The notes under the pieces: generated by a model | What the model was told of the DNA's origin: nothing | Seen by the model: the letters and a program-made list of their open reading frames with translations, nothing else | The model's database searches: none | Shown here: in pieces, positions 52,156 to 62,235 of the stretch | Position numbering within the stretch: position 1 is the first letter of the stretch | Layout: each line of letters starts with the position of its first letter | Position numbers and translations under genes: made by a program | From: CBFIDE01 sp965661265 | GTDB lineage: Bacteria; Bacteroidota; Bacteroidia; Flavobacteriales; Schleiferiaceae | Assembly: GCA_965661265.1 (NCBI GenBank) | Contig: CBFIDE010000003.1 | Location: 62,001 to 126,000 of the forward strand | Direction of reading: 5' to 3' | DNA: 64,000 bases

Positions 52156-53207
52156 AAAATGAAAATCACAAATTGCCCAGAATAGCAATTTCAGTAGGTG
52201 ATCTAAATGGAATTGGAATTGAAATAATTCTTAAAACATTTGCTGACGCTGCCATTTTTGAGCTTTGCACACCAATTTTGTTTGCCTCAAACAAGGTGGT
52301 AAACTATCATAAGAAAGCCTTGGGAATGCACAATTTTAATTTCCATGGGGTCAATAACCTTGATCAAATCAGAGACGGAAAGCTTAATGTGATGACGGCA
52401 TGGAGAGATGATGTCCAATTAAATCTAGGAACTGCAAATCCTGAGATTGGAAAGTATACTTTAAAGTCATTATCCGCAGCATGTGACGCAGTAGATGCTG
52501 GTCAAGCATTGGCAATTGTTACTGCTCCAATTGATAAAAACAGCGTTCAGTCTGAGGATTTTAAATTCAGCGGGCATACTGATTATCTTGAAGATAGATA
52601 TGAGTCAAAGGCAGTAATGTTGCTTTGCAGCGATGAAATGAGGATGGCTTTGGCGACAGTTCATATTCCATTAAGTGAGGTAGCCTCTAGTATTAACAGA
52701 GATTTGCTTTTTGAAAGGCTCAGAGTACTGGAGCCTAGTTTAAAAGCTGATTTTGGTATAAGCAAACCAAGAATAGCCCTATTGGCATTGAATCCTCATG
52801 CAGGTGATAAAGGAGTAATAGGAACAGAAGATCAAGATGTAGTTCAAAAGGTTGTGGAAGAAATGACAGCCATGGGCAAACTCTGTTTTGGCCCTTATCC
52901 ATCGGATAGTTTCTTTGGCAGTCAAAAGCATACCAAGTTTGATAGCATCTTGGCTATGTATCACGATCAAGGGCTTGTAGCTTTTAAATCCATTAGTTTT
53001 GGCGAAGGTGTAAATTATAGCGCTGGATTACCAATAGTACGGACTAGTCCTGACCATGGAACTGCCTATGATATAGCCGGAAAAAATCAAGCTAATCCAT
53101 CTTCATTTAGATCTGCCGTTTTTATGGCAATTGATATCGCGCGCAAGCGAGAATTAGATAATGAATTGAAGACAAACCCTTTAAAGAAACAAAATAAGCC
53201 TCGATAA
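52152..53207 (+). CDS. pdxA: 4-hydroxythreonine-4-phosphate dehydrogenase PdxA
   Basis: 351 residues. Metal-binding His residues lie in SGHTDYL, ALNPHAGD and MYHDQGL, the PdxA pattern; the N-terminal ISVGDLNGIGIE fold binds NAD. It makes the precursor of pyridoxal phosphate. Co-translated with the upstream aminopeptidase through an ATGA overlap. Confidence 0.94.
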   Translation: MKNENHKLPRIAISVGDLNGIGIEIILKTFADAAIFELCTPILFASNKVVNYHKKALGMHNFNFHGVNNLDQIRDGKLNVMTAWRDDVQLNLGTANPEIGKYTLKSLSAACDAVDAGQALAIVTAPIDKNSVQSEDFKFSGHTDYLEDRYESKAVMLLCSDEMRMALATVHIPLSEVASSINRDLLFERLRVLEPSLKADFGISKPRIALLALNPHAGDKGVIGTEDQDVVQKVVEEMTAMGKLCFGPYPSDSFFGSQKHTKFDSILAMYHDQGLVAFKSISFGEGVNYSAGLPIVRTSPDHGTAYDIAGKNQANPSSFRSAVFMAIDIARKRELDNELKTNPLKKQNKPR

Positions 53208-53231
53208 CTAAGCTTGCAAGAAAAGTTTTAG

Positions 53232-53239
53232 TATCTTTG
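53232..53239 (+). promoter_or_regulatory. -7 element TATCTTTG for the yceD-rpmF-plsX-fabH block
   Basis: Exact TAnnTTTG match, 21 bases before the ATG at 53261. It overlaps the TTG of a longer reading frame, so ATG 53261 is the start. Confidence 0.6.
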
Positions 53240-53260
53240 CCGCCCCTAAGCATAAATGTG

Positions 53261-53797
53261 ATGAAAGACCCGCTTAAAGAGTTTAGTATCAAGTTTGTAG
53301 GTCTTGAATTGGGGGAGCATGAGTTCAATTTTAAATTGAATGATTTGTTCTTTGAACTGTTTAATTACTCTGAATTCAACAATTCTTCATTAGAAGCAAA
53401 GTTGATTTTAAACAAACTTCCGAACAGGATGGAGTTGGGGATTAATATAAAAGGAATAGTAGAATTGCAATGCGATTTAAGTAATCTTCCTTTTACTATT
53501 AATCTAGACTCTGATCTATCCTTGGTTGTGAAATTTGGAGAAGAGTATAATGATGAGGATGATGCATTATTGATCTTACCTAATTCAGAATTTGAATTAA
53601 ATGTAGCTCAATATTTATATGAAGCAACTGCACTGGCTGTTCCATATAAAAGAATCAACCCAGATTTAGAGAACAGTGAAGAGGGAAAGAAAATGTTAGA
53701 AGTGCTGGAAAAGTATTCTCCGGTTATTGAAGAAGAAAAAGAAAGTACTGAGGATGTAGATCCTCGTTGGAGTAAATTAAAAGACTTATTAAAGTAA
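53261..53797 (+). CDS. YceD/DUF177 family protein
   Basis: 178 residues from the ATG at 53261. The centre contains KGIVELQCDLSNLP, the DUF177 pattern with a reduced cysteine set (one Cys of the usual CxRC), and an acidic C-terminal half ending SKLKDLLK. In most bacteria it precedes rpmF and affects 23S rRNA precursor processing. Followed 11 bases later by rpmF. Confidence 0.88.
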   Translation: MKDPLKEFSIKFVGLELGEHEFNFKLNDLFFELFNYSEFNNSSLEAKLILNKLPNRMELGINIKGIVELQCDLSNLPFTINLDSDLSLVVKFGEEYNDEDDALLILPNSEFELNVAQYLYEATALAVPYKRINPDLENSEEGKKMLEVLEKYSPVIEEEKESTEDVDPRWSKLKDLLK

Positions 53798-53808
53798 ATT
53801 AGACTAAA

Positions 53809-54000
53809 ATGGCACATCCTAAACGCAGACAGTCCACGACAAGAAGAGATAAGAGGAGAACCCATTATAAGGCGGTTGCACCTACAATTGCGATTTGCCC
53901 TACTACTGGAGAAGCTCATTTGTACCACCGTGCTCACTGGCATGAAGGTAAGCTTTACTACAAAGGTAAGGTAGTTATGGAAAAGGAAACTGCAGCCTAG
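53809..54000 (+). CDS. rpmF: 50S ribosomal protein L32
   Basis: 63 residues with the L32 opening MAHPKRRQSTTRRDKRRTHY and the basic N-terminus. Only one Cys (ICPTTGEAHL) is seen where zinc-binding L32 has four, so this is a zinc-free form. A stable part of the yceD-rpmF-plsX block. Confidence 0.95.
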   Translation: MAHPKRRQSTTRRDKRRTHYKAVAPTIAICPTTGEAHLYHRAHWHEGKLYYKGKVVMEKETAA

Positions 54001-54036
54001 TTACGACTTAGATAAAGGGTATAACTCCTTCATCTT

Positions 54037-54990
54037 ATGTTAACTATTGGTGTAGATATTCACGGGGGAGATTTTGCTCCCCTTACAGTTTTAGAGGGAG
54101 TCCGTTTGGCACTCCCTTCTTTGCATAGAGATACCTCTTTATGCTTTATTGGCGATGAGAAAGTGATTCTTGAATATGCAAAATCAAACTCTCTTGACCT
54201 ATCTAAGCATTCCATAGAACACACTTCTGATGTTCTGCAAATGGATGACGATATCCAAAAGGCTATTCACCATAGACCTAAGGCCAGTATTTTTCTTGGC
54301 TCAGAACTATTAGCACAATCAAAAATTTCAGCATTTTGTTCTTCTGGAAATACAGGGGGAGCCTTAATGGGTATGAGCTCTAAGTTAGGTTTTATAGAGC
54401 ACCTAAGCAGGCCTTGTGTATGCGCACATATTGCTAGACCAAATCAATCAGATTTGATTCTTTTAGATGTTGGATTAAACTCTGAGACTAAAGCAGAATA
54501 TCTAGTAGATTTCGCTAAATTGGGAGCCCTATATGCTAAGGAAAGTATGAAACTGAAGCAAGCTAAAATAGGTTTGTTAAACACTGGAAAAGAAAAATCT
54601 AAAGGCGAAAAGGAAGTTAGAAAAGCTTTTGATATATTGAGTGGTCTTGAAAGCATTGATTTCAAGGGTAATTTTGAAGCTTCAGAAATTTTCAAATCGG
54701 ACATAGATGTCTTAGTTTGCGGGGGATTTGTAGGAAATTCAATAGTGAAATTTTTAGAAGCTCTTTATGATGCTTTAAGCGGAAGAGGCATCAAAGATGC
54801 TCTTCTGGAAGAATATAATTACGAAAATCACGGTGGAGCAATTGTTTTGGGTGGTAAAGGTGATATGATAATCGGGCATGGCGCAAGCTCTGCTGAAGCA
54901 AATAGACAAATGATATTGCGGACGGAGAAAATTGCGCAAATAGGATTGTCTAAAAAAATTGAAAATGCATTTATAAAGTATGGCAATTAA
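54037..54990 (+). CDS. plsX: Phosphate acyltransferase PlsX
   Basis: 317 residues: GVDIHGGDFAP near the N-terminus, SSGNTGGALM, then GFVGNSIVKFLEA and GGAIVLGGKGDMIIGHGAS. PlsX makes acyl-phosphate from acyl-ACP for the PlsY acyltransferase, the first step of phospholipid synthesis. It overlaps fabH by 11 bases. Confidence 0.95.
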   Translation: MLTIGVDIHGGDFAPLTVLEGVRLALPSLHRDTSLCFIGDEKVILEYAKSNSLDLSKHSIEHTSDVLQMDDDIQKAIHHRPKASIFLGSELLAQSKISAFCSSGNTGGALMGMSSKLGFIEHLSRPCVCAHIARPNQSDLILLDVGLNSETKAEYLVDFAKLGALYAKESMKLKQAKIGLLNTGKEKSKGEKEVRKAFDILSGLESIDFKGNFEASEIFKSDIDVLVCGGFVGNSIVKFLEALYDALSGRGIKDALLEEYNYENHGGAIVLGGKGDMIIGHGASSAEANRQMILRTEKIAQIGLSKKIENAFIKYGN

Positions 54991-55975
54991 GGCAGCAATT
55001 ACAGGTGTTGGTGGATACATTCCAGAGTATAAATTGACCAATAAAATATTGGAATCAATGGTAGATACCAATGATGAATGGATCACCTCAAGAACTGGAA
55101 TTAAAGAAAGACGAATTCTGAAAGAAGAAGGTAAGGGCTCTTCATATATGGGTATCAAGGCTGTTCAAGAATTAATGGAGAAAACTGGCCTGAAGGCTGA
55201 AGAGATAGATTTATTAATATTTTCAACTGCCACAGCAGATATGCCGGTGGCAAGTAACTCTGCGTATTTGTGTTCTGAGCTTGGAGCAACTAATGCTTGG
55301 GGTTTTGACCTTCAAGCAGCATGCTCAGGTTTTCTATATGGCCTAGCAACTGGATCTCAATTTATTGAAACAGGTAAGTATAAGAAGGTAGTAGTGGTAG
55401 GAGCAGATAAAATGTCTTCTATAATTGATTATACAGATAGATCAACTTGTATCATTTTTGGTGATGGTGCAGGGGCTGTTTTGCTTGAGCCAAATGAAGA
55501 GGGCTATGGAGTTCAAGATTCAATTTTAAGGTCTGATGGTATGGGAAGAGATTTCTTAAACATCAAATCAGGGGGTAGTATATCTCCACCAACTGAGGAA
55601 ACAGTAAAGAATAAAGAACACTTTGTTCATCAAGAAGGACAGCAAGTATTTAAATTTGCGGTTTCCAATATGGCCGAAGTTTCTGCTCAGATTATGGAAA
55701 GAAATAAGCTTGAAAGTGATGATATTGCTTGGCTTGTTCCTCATCAAGCCAACCTTAGGATTATCAGTGCTACTGCTAAAAGAATGGGCATTGAAGACGA
55801 TAAAGTAATGATCAATATTGATCGTTATGGGAATACTACAAATGGAACTTTACCATTATGTTTGTGGGATTATGAGAAAAAACTAATGAAAGGAGACAAC
55901 ATTGTCTTCTCTGCATTTGGTGGAGGATTCACATGGGGATCAGTCTACCTTAAATGGGCATATGACCCGAAATAA
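54980..55975 (+). CDS. fabH: 3-oxoacyl-ACP synthase III FabH
   Basis: 331 residues. The triad is Cys115 in DLQAACSGFLYGL, His in WLVPHQAN and Asn in RYGNTTNGTLPL. It condenses an acyl-CoA starter with malonyl-ACP. Position in the plsX block marks it as the housekeeping enzyme, in contrast to the KAS III-like protein at 18415. Confidence 0.96.
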   Translation: MAIKAAITGVGGYIPEYKLTNKILESMVDTNDEWITSRTGIKERRILKEEGKGSSYMGIKAVQELMEKTGLKAEEIDLLIFSTATADMPVASNSAYLCSELGATNAWGFDLQAACSGFLYGLATGSQFIETGKYKKVVVVGADKMSSIIDYTDRSTCIIFGDGAGAVLLEPNEEGYGVQDSILRSDGMGRDFLNIKSGGSISPPTEETVKNKEHFVHQEGQQVFKFAVSNMAEVSAQIMERNKLESDDIAWLVPHQANLRIISATAKRMGIEDDKVMINIDRYGNTTNGTLPLCLWDYEKKLMKGDNIVFSAFGGGFTWGSVYLKWAYDPK

Positions 55976-56016
55976 TAATTTTATAAATTTGTTAACCACA
56001 CCCAAAAACAAAGGAT

Positions 56017-56502
56017 ATGGATATTAAGGAAATTCAGAATTTAATAAAATTTGTTGCTCGTTCAGGCGCAGCAGAGGTTAATCTTGAAACAGAAAACTTT
56101 AAGATTAATATAAAAACAGATGCGGCTTATAAAGAAGCAGGTGTGCCACAAATTATTTCAATGCCTCAAGCACAACAGGCTCCGGCAGCTGTTCCAGCTC
56201 CAGCTTCCGCACCTGCACCTGCAGAGGCAGCCCCAGTAGTAGACGCAGATGATGATTCAAAATATGTAGTTATCAAGTCACCAATGATTGGTTCTTTCTA
56301 TAGAAGACCTAGTCCTGATAAGGATCTTTTTGTAAATGTTGGAGATGAAATCACTGTAGGATCTGTAGTTTGTATTATTGAAGCAATGAAGCTTTTCAAT
56401 GAAATTGAAAGTGAAGTAAGCGGTAAGATTGTTAAAATATTGGTAGATGATCAAACTCCTGTGGAATATGATCAACCTCTATTCCTAGTTGATCCAAGCT
56501 AA
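56017..56502 (+). CDS. accB: Biotin carboxyl carrier protein of acetyl-CoA carboxylase
   Basis: 161 residues. An N-terminal helix-rich part, an Ala/Pro-rich linker (about 50-75) and the C-terminal biotinyl domain with EAMKLFNEIES, where Lys125 is biotinylated. It pairs with the carboxylase AccC encoded next. Confidence 0.96.
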   Translation: MDIKEIQNLIKFVARSGAAEVNLETENFKINIKTDAAYKEAGVPQIISMPQAQQAPAAVPAPASAPAPAEAAPVVDADDDSKYVVIKSPMIGSFYRRPSPDKDLFVNVGDEITVGSVVCIIEAMKLFNEIESEVSGKIVKILVDDQTPVEYDQPLFLVDPS

Positions 56503-56538
56503 ATTGGATTAATATATTTCTGAACTAATAAGAAATTT

Positions 56539-57876
56539 ATGTTTAAAAAAATACTAGTGGCCAATAGAGGTGAAATTGCGCTTAGAGTAATTCGTACCTG
56601 TAAAGAAATGGGCATCAAGACGGTGGCTGTGTACAGTACCGCAGATAAAGATAGTTTGCATGTTAGGTTTGCTGATGAAGCGGTATGTATTGGCGCACCG
56701 GCAGGTAAAGACTCCTACTTAAATATCCCAAGCTTAATTGCTGCATGTGAAATCACAAACGCTGATGCAGTACATCCTGGTTATGGTTTCCTTTCTGAAA
56801 ACTCAAAGTTTTCAAGAATATGTGCTGAGAATGGTCTCAAGTTTATCGGGCCTGACCCAGAAATGATAGATAGAATGGGGGATAAGGCAACTGCAAAACA
56901 AACCATGAAAGAAGCTGGTGTTCCTACTATTCCGGGATCCGAAGGCCTTTTAGAAAGTTTTGAAGAAACCGAGGCCTTGGCTGATGAAGTAGGATATCCT
57001 GTTATGCTTAAAGCAACTGCCGGCGGCGGAGGTAAAGGAATGCGTGCTGTTTGGAAGAAGAGTGAACTGAAAAAGGCTTGGGATTCTGCAAGACAAGAAG
57101 CAGGAGCGGCCTTTGGCAATGATGGAATGTATATGGAAAAGCTGATTGAAGAGCCAAGACATATAGAAATTCAAATTGTTGGAGATTCTACTGGAAAGGC
57201 ATGTCACTTATCTGAAAGAGATTGCTCTATTCAAAGGAGGCATCAAAAACTAACAGAAGAAACACCTTCTCCTTTTATGACTAAGGAGCTAAGGAAGAAA
57301 ATGGGAGCTGCGGCCGTAAAGGCATCTGAATATATTAAGTATGAAGGCGCAGGAACTATTGAGTTTTTGGTAGATAAGCATAGAAACTTCTACTTTATGG
57401 AAATGAATACTCGTATCCAAGTAGAGCACCCTATTACGGAACAGGTAATTGACTATGATTTAATTCGTGAGCAAATAAAAGTTGCGGCTGGTATTCCTAT
57501 CAGTGGTAAGAATTATGAGCCTAAATTACACTCAATTGAGTGTAGAATAAATGCGGAAGATCCAGCTAATGGGTTTAGACCTTCTCCAGGAAGGATTACC
57601 ACATTCCATGCTCCTGGCGGTCATGGAATAAGACTAGACACTCATGTTTATGCGGGTTATACGATTCCTCCTTTCTACGATTCTATGATTGCAAAGTTGA
57701 TTACAACTGCGCAAACCAGAAGTGAGGCAATTGATAAAATGAAAAGAGCTTTAGATGAGTTTGTTATTGAAGGTGTAAAAACAACAATTCCTTTCCACAG
57801 GCAATTGATGGAAAATCCTGAATATTTATCAGGAAATTACACTACCAAATTCATGGAAGACTTTGTTCTTAAATAA
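56539..57876 (+). CDS. accC: Biotin carboxylase subunit of acetyl-CoA carboxylase
   Basis: 445 residues. The ATP-grasp fold begins FKKILVANRGEIALRVIRTC; the glycine-rich loop is MLKATAGGGGKGMRAVW and the catalytic region MEMNTRIQVEHPITE. It carboxylates biotin on AccB. A strong terminator follows the stop. Confidence 0.96.
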   Translation: MFKKILVANRGEIALRVIRTCKEMGIKTVAVYSTADKDSLHVRFADEAVCIGAPAGKDSYLNIPSLIAACEITNADAVHPGYGFLSENSKFSRICAENGLKFIGPDPEMIDRMGDKATAKQTMKEAGVPTIPGSEGLLESFEETEALADEVGYPVMLKATAGGGGKGMRAVWKKSELKKAWDSARQEAGAAFGNDGMYMEKLIEEPRHIEIQIVGDSTGKACHLSERDCSIQRRHQKLTEETPSPFMTKELRKKMGAAAVKASEYIKYEGAGTIEFLVDKHRNFYFMEMNTRIQVEHPITEQVIDYDLIREQIKVAAGIPISGKNYEPKLHSIECRINAEDPANGFRPSPGRITTFHAPGGHGIRLDTHVYAGYTIPPFYDSMIAKLITTAQTRSEAIDKMKRALDEFVIEGVKTTIPFHRQLMENPEYLSGNYTTKFMEDFVLK

Positions 57877-57877
57877 T

Positions 57878-57907
57878 AAAAAAGCCCCTTAATTAAGGGG
57901 CTTTTTT
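57878..57907. terminator. Bidirectional intrinsic terminator between accC and the secreted-protein gene
   Basis: AAAAAAGCCCCTTAA and TTAAGGGGCTTTTTT form an almost perfect palindrome, A-rich on the left and T-rich on the right. It can terminate accC from the plus strand and the convergent 57917 gene from the minus strand. Confidence 0.9.
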
Positions 57908-57916
57908 ATTATCAAT

Positions 57917-60208
57917 TTATCTGCTTCCACTAGCAAGGGTAATTTGACCATTTCTAATTTCAGACATTCCGGTTTCTTGATCGCTAAAGTCGATAGAGTA
58001 GAAGTATACACCATCAGGTAATAATTGTCCATTAGCATCTGAACCATCCCATCCTATAACATCATTATTCAATTTATGGAACTCTGGGCTACTAAATACT
58101 AGAGCTCCATTTCTATCGTATACGCTTAACGCGATATCACTATAAGGCTTAGCTCCTGGCTTAATCCAGAAACGATCATTAGAGCCATCATTATTTGGAG
58201 TAAACACATTAGGGATATACTCAATAGTAGGAATTCTTGGCGGATCGTATACGATACCATAGTTCAACCAATTAGACTCTGACCTCCAAGTAGGGTCATT
58301 AGGATCAATGGCTTCCACTTTGAAGAAGTAAAGTCCTGAATTAGTTTCATCCGGTTCAGGAATATCAGTAAGTCTACTTAAGGCTCCACCAACATTCTCC
58401 AGTAAAGTCCAATTAATGCTGACTAAAGAGGTGTCATATTTACCTCTAAAGACTTCATATTGAGCATTAGGCCAACCATCATAATTATTCCACTCTAGAT
58501 TCACTGTTTGGCCCTGTCTTAAAGTGTCTAAAGTATAGAGAACAACAGAGTTGATAAAATTAGTTGGTGCTCTTCTCTTGCCATTAAATTGCCCTTGAAT
58601 CATGTATTGATAGATTTGATTATCAACATCCCAACCTATTAAGCCAGTATCTAGATAAGAGCGTGCGTTTACATCTTGCACATCAGCAATCTCATAGAAT
58701 ACTTGATCATTATTAGATCTGAGTATCTTCCAACTATCAAAGAGCGAAGCATCGTAGGTAGTGTCATTGGCTCTCCAGAAAATTTCAATATTCTCATCAA
58801 GGTTAACTGTCACATTTTCTAGCTCATAGTCTAGATCAGGACAATTATTTACTCTAATGATCATCGCATAGTAATCAATCAAGGCAAAACCACAACGATT
58901 GGTCAGTGTATTTCCATCATTACCAGTTTTTACATAGAGAAGATAATCTCCATTAACGTCTAGGGTTTTATATAGAGCAAGCTTAATCTGTTCCGTAGTT
59001 AAATCAGGTCTACACTGATCAATAATGTCAATGATAGGTCTTGCAATACTATCAGGACCCACTAAACGGAAGTCAGTTGGAACTATCGTTTCACAGAGAA
59101 CATCCACATCAAAGTCCAGAGTAAGTTCACTATCAAAGCAGTTGTACGGAATAACAGGAAGAGTATAAAAAACTGAACTTCCAGAACCTACACTATCATT
59201 ATTAAATGAAGGCACACCATAGATAGCGTCTAAGGTATCACCAGAGAATTGCTCAAGAGTATTACCTGTACCAGAGCCGATCACAATCTTAGGACCGTCA
59301 GCCACACCACTTTTACAATTAGCAGCAATCACTACCTGCATATCTCTAACAGAGTTACCAATATTTTTCCAAACTAAGGCAGCAGTATCAAAACGATACT
59401 CATTAATATCTACTCTAATTACTACTACTTCTGCTTGAGAAGGAGTAAATCTAAAAGCACCATTAGCGTGGTCGATATTGATACCATTAGTTGTAGTCAT
59501 TGGATTAGACTGAGTATAGCCTCCTGAAAAAGGAATATCTACTCCTGTAACAGGACATCCAAAGCTTGTATATTCTTGTGGTGTTCCAAAGTCATAGTAT
59601 AGAGAATCGCCATCAGGCTCAATAGCAGCTTGTGACCAAACGAAAGGCTTACCAACACAAAATGTTTTGGCTGCTTCAGTTACAAACTGTGGAGAAGTAT
59701 TTGGACCAAAGCGGTTATTAAGCTTGGCTTCAACATACATATCTCTACTTCCAGGACTCACTAGATTACTAATAGCATTATTTCTACAGCAAGAGGCCCA
59801 AGAAAAAGTCCAGTCGCCTAAACAGCTTAAGGTTGTTGTACCTCTCCATACATGTTTTGAAATATCAACTAAATTTGTATTATTTGGATCACTATTATCA
59901 GCACATTCTTGCAAACCGTCTACTGCCCAACCCAAATTACCGCCGCTACCTGGGTTTCCAGTTGGAGGTGCAATCTTAGGAAGGGAAACGTTTGCGCTTG
60001 ACCCACAAGACCCACTAACACATACATTTTGATTACCTGCACCAATACCCGCGCCGCTATTATCTCTATAGACAATAAGGGTTATTTCATATTGATTACC
60101 AGAAATATGCTTATAAGTAATTTCAGCACCTGCGTAGTGTGTTGCTTTTAATTCAGTTCCAAAGCTGAAAGCAAATACGATTATTAAACTTAAAATAATT
60201 TTTTTCAT
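57917..60208 (-). CDS. Second large secreted protein with type IX C-terminal domain
   Basis: 763 residues. The signal peptide ends ELKATHYAGAEITYKHISG, matching the 47939 paralogue. A Cys-rich early region (NQNVCVSGSCG, CLGDWTFSWASCCRN), a DPNDP-containing middle part and beta-sandwich repeats follow. The C-terminal 100 residues (IPNVFTPNNDGSNDRFWI to the end) are the CHU_C type B secretion signal. A rare SD-like GAGGAG lies just before its ATG. Surface adhesin or matrix role is presumed. Confidence 0.92.
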   Translation of the reverse strand: MKKIILSLIIVFAFSFGTELKATHYAGAEITYKHISGNQYEITLIVYRDNSGAGIGAGNQNVCVSGSCGSSANVSLPKIAPPTGNPGSGGNLGWAVDGLQECADNSDPNNTNLVDISKHVWRGTTTLSCLGDWTFSWASCCRNNAISNLVSPGSRDMYVEAKLNNRFGPNTSPQFVTEAAKTFCVGKPFVWSQAAIEPDGDSLYYDFGTPQEYTSFGCPVTGVDIPFSGGYTQSNPMTTTNGINIDHANGAFRFTPSQAEVVVIRVDINEYRFDTAALVWKNIGNSVRDMQVVIAANCKSGVADGPKIVIGSGTGNTLEQFSGDTLDAIYGVPSFNNDSVGSGSSVFYTLPVIPYNCFDSELTLDFDVDVLCETIVPTDFRLVGPDSIARPIIDIIDQCRPDLTTEQIKLALYKTLDVNGDYLLYVKTGNDGNTLTNRCGFALIDYYAMIIRVNNCPDLDYELENVTVNLDENIEIFWRANDTTYDASLFDSWKILRSNNDQVFYEIADVQDVNARSYLDTGLIGWDVDNQIYQYMIQGQFNGKRRAPTNFINSVVLYTLDTLRQGQTVNLEWNNYDGWPNAQYEVFRGKYDTSLVSINWTLLENVGGALSRLTDIPEPDETNSGLYFFKVEAIDPNDPTWRSESNWLNYGIVYDPPRIPTIEYIPNVFTPNNDGSNDRFWIKPGAKPYSDIALSVYDRNGALVFSSPEFHKLNNDVIGWDGSDANGQLLPDGVYFYSIDFSDQETGMSEIRNGQITLASGSR

Positions 60209-60441
60209 CTCCTCTGTAGTTATAAGAAGATAAAAATAAGTTTTTCCTTTTTATCCACAAAAGTTTACTTGCTATCATCCAATATCATTTAGTAAAGGGT
60301 GTTCTCAGCTATTTTACGATTTAGGCAACACCCAGAATGCCCTAGTTCTTAATTCAGAAACCCTTTTTGTCAAATCAAAACTAATTAAGAAAGTAGCTTG
60401 AATATTCCTTATTTTCGCGCTCTGAGAGTATGATATATTAG

Positions 60442-62235
60442 ATGAAGAACATTAGAAATTTTTCCATTATTGCGCATATTGACCACGGTAAAAGCACCTT
60501 GGCAGATAGGCTTTTAGAAGCTACGCAAACAGTAACTGATCGCGAGAAGCAAAATCAGTTGCTAGACAATATGGACCTAGAAAGAGAGAGAGGCATAACT
60601 ATAAAGAGTCACGCCATTCAAATGAAGTATAAGTTGGATAATGAAGAATATATTCTAAATCTGATTGATACTCCCGGACATGTTGACTTTTCATATGAGG
60701 TGTCTAGAGCAATTGCTGCCTGTGAAGGCGCATTATTAATCGTGGACGCTGCTCAAGGTATCCAAGCACAAACTATTTCGAACCTATACTTGGCTTTAGA
60801 ACATGATTTGGAAATTATTCCAGTTTTAAATAAAATTGATCTTCCTTCAGCCAATGTTGAAGAAGTTAAAGACCAGATCATTGAATTAATCGGCTGTGAA
60901 GATTCAGATATTCTTTTGGCTAGTGCAAAAACGGGCATGGGAATAGAGTCTATCCTAGAAGCTGTTGTTCATAAAATACCAGCTCCTATTGGAATTGAGG
61001 ATGCACCTCTACAAGCATTAATCTTTGATTCAGTATTCAACCCATACAGAGGAATTGAAGCTTACTTTAAGGTGGTACAAGGTTCTATCAAGTCTGGTGA
61101 GAAAGTGAAATTCATGGCAACCGGAAAAAACTATTATGCCGATGAAATTGGAGCTTTAGGATTGCATCAAGAGCCAAGAAAAATTATTAAAACGGGAGAC
61201 GTTGGCTATATTATTTCTGGAATTAAGGATGCAAGAGAAGTAAAAGTAGGAGATACTATTACGTCAATGGAGAATCCTTCTGATGTAAGAATTGATGGAT
61301 TTGAAGACGTAAAGCCAATGGTTTTTGCTGGAATCTACCCAGTGGATACAGATGAATTTGAGGAATTAAGAGCTTCATTGGAGAAACTTCAACTAAATGA
61401 TGCCTCTTTAACTTTTGAGCCAGAATCGTCTGCAGCTCTTGGATTTGGTTTTAGATGTGGTTTCTTAGGAATGCTACATATGGAGATTATTCAAGAAAGA
61501 TTGGAGCGCGAATTCAATATGTCTGTAATCACAACTGTGCCTAACGTTTCTTATCACGCCTTTATGAAAGGAGATGATAAAATGACGATTGTGAATAATC
61601 CATCTGAATTCCCCGACATTACTAAGTTGGAGAAAATGGAAGAGCCTTTTATAAGGGCTCAAATAATTACAAAATCGGATTATGTTGGTTCCGTAATGAA
61701 CTTATGTATTGAGAAAAGGGGAACTCTTCAAAATCAAGTTTACCTTACTTCTGATAGAGTTGAATTGGCTTTCCACATGCCCTTGGCTGAAATAGTTTTT
61801 GACTTTTATGATAAGCTGAAATCTATTTCCAGAGGTTATGCTAGTTTTGATTATTATCCATTAGAATATCAGCAATCAGAGCTTGTTAAGGTGGATATTT
61901 TATTGAATGGTGATCCTGTAGATGCATTGTCTGCACTTGTTCATAGATCTAATTCGCATACAATCGGAAAGAAAATGTGTTCTAAATTAAAAGAACTCAT
62001 CCCGAGGCAACAATTTATGATTGCTATTCAAGCAGCTATTGGAGCAAAGATTATTTCTAGAGAAACACTTTCTGCCTTAAGAAAAGATGTAACCGCCAAA
62101 TGTTACGGTGGGGATATATCGCGAAAGCGTAAACTCCTAGAAAAACAAAAAGCAGGAAAGAAGAAAATGAGGCAAGTTGGAAATGTGGAAATTCCACAAG
62201 AAGCCTTCTTATCTGTTCTTAAGTTAGACGATTAA
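60442..62235 (+). CDS. lepA: Elongation factor 4 (LepA)
   Basis: 597 residues. The G1 loop is AHIDHGKST (11-19), G3 DTPGH and G4 NKID; then the EF-G-like domains and the LepA C-terminal domain (KRKLLEKQKAGKKKMRQVGNVEIPQEAFL). A ribosome-associated GTPase. The 233-base gap upstream (60209-60441) has a TATTTTCG -7-like element at 60410 and otherwise nothing clear. Convergent with trpS, sharing a TTAA at the stops. Confidence 0.96.
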   Translation: MKNIRNFSIIAHIDHGKSTLADRLLEATQTVTDREKQNQLLDNMDLERERGITIKSHAIQMKYKLDNEEYILNLIDTPGHVDFSYEVSRAIAACEGALLIVDAAQGIQAQTISNLYLALEHDLEIIPVLNKIDLPSANVEEVKDQIIELIGCEDSDILLASAKTGMGIESILEAVVHKIPAPIGIEDAPLQALIFDSVFNPYRGIEAYFKVVQGSIKSGEKVKFMATGKNYYADEIGALGLHQEPRKIIKTGDVGYIISGIKDAREVKVGDTITSMENPSDVRIDGFEDVKPMVFAGIYPVDTDEFEELRASLEKLQLNDASLTFEPESSAALGFGFRCGFLGMLHMEIIQERLEREFNMSVITTVPNVSYHAFMKGDDKMTIVNNPSEFPDITKLEKMEEPFIRAQIITKSDYVGSVMNLCIEKRGTLQNQVYLTSDRVELAFHMPLAEIVFDFYDKLKSISRGYASFDYYPLEYQQSELVKVDILLNGDPVDALSALVHRSNSHTIGKKMCSKLKELIPRQQFMIAIQAAIGAKIISRETLSALRKDVTAKCYGGDISRKRKLLEKQKAGKKKMRQVGNVEIPQEAFLSVLKLDD

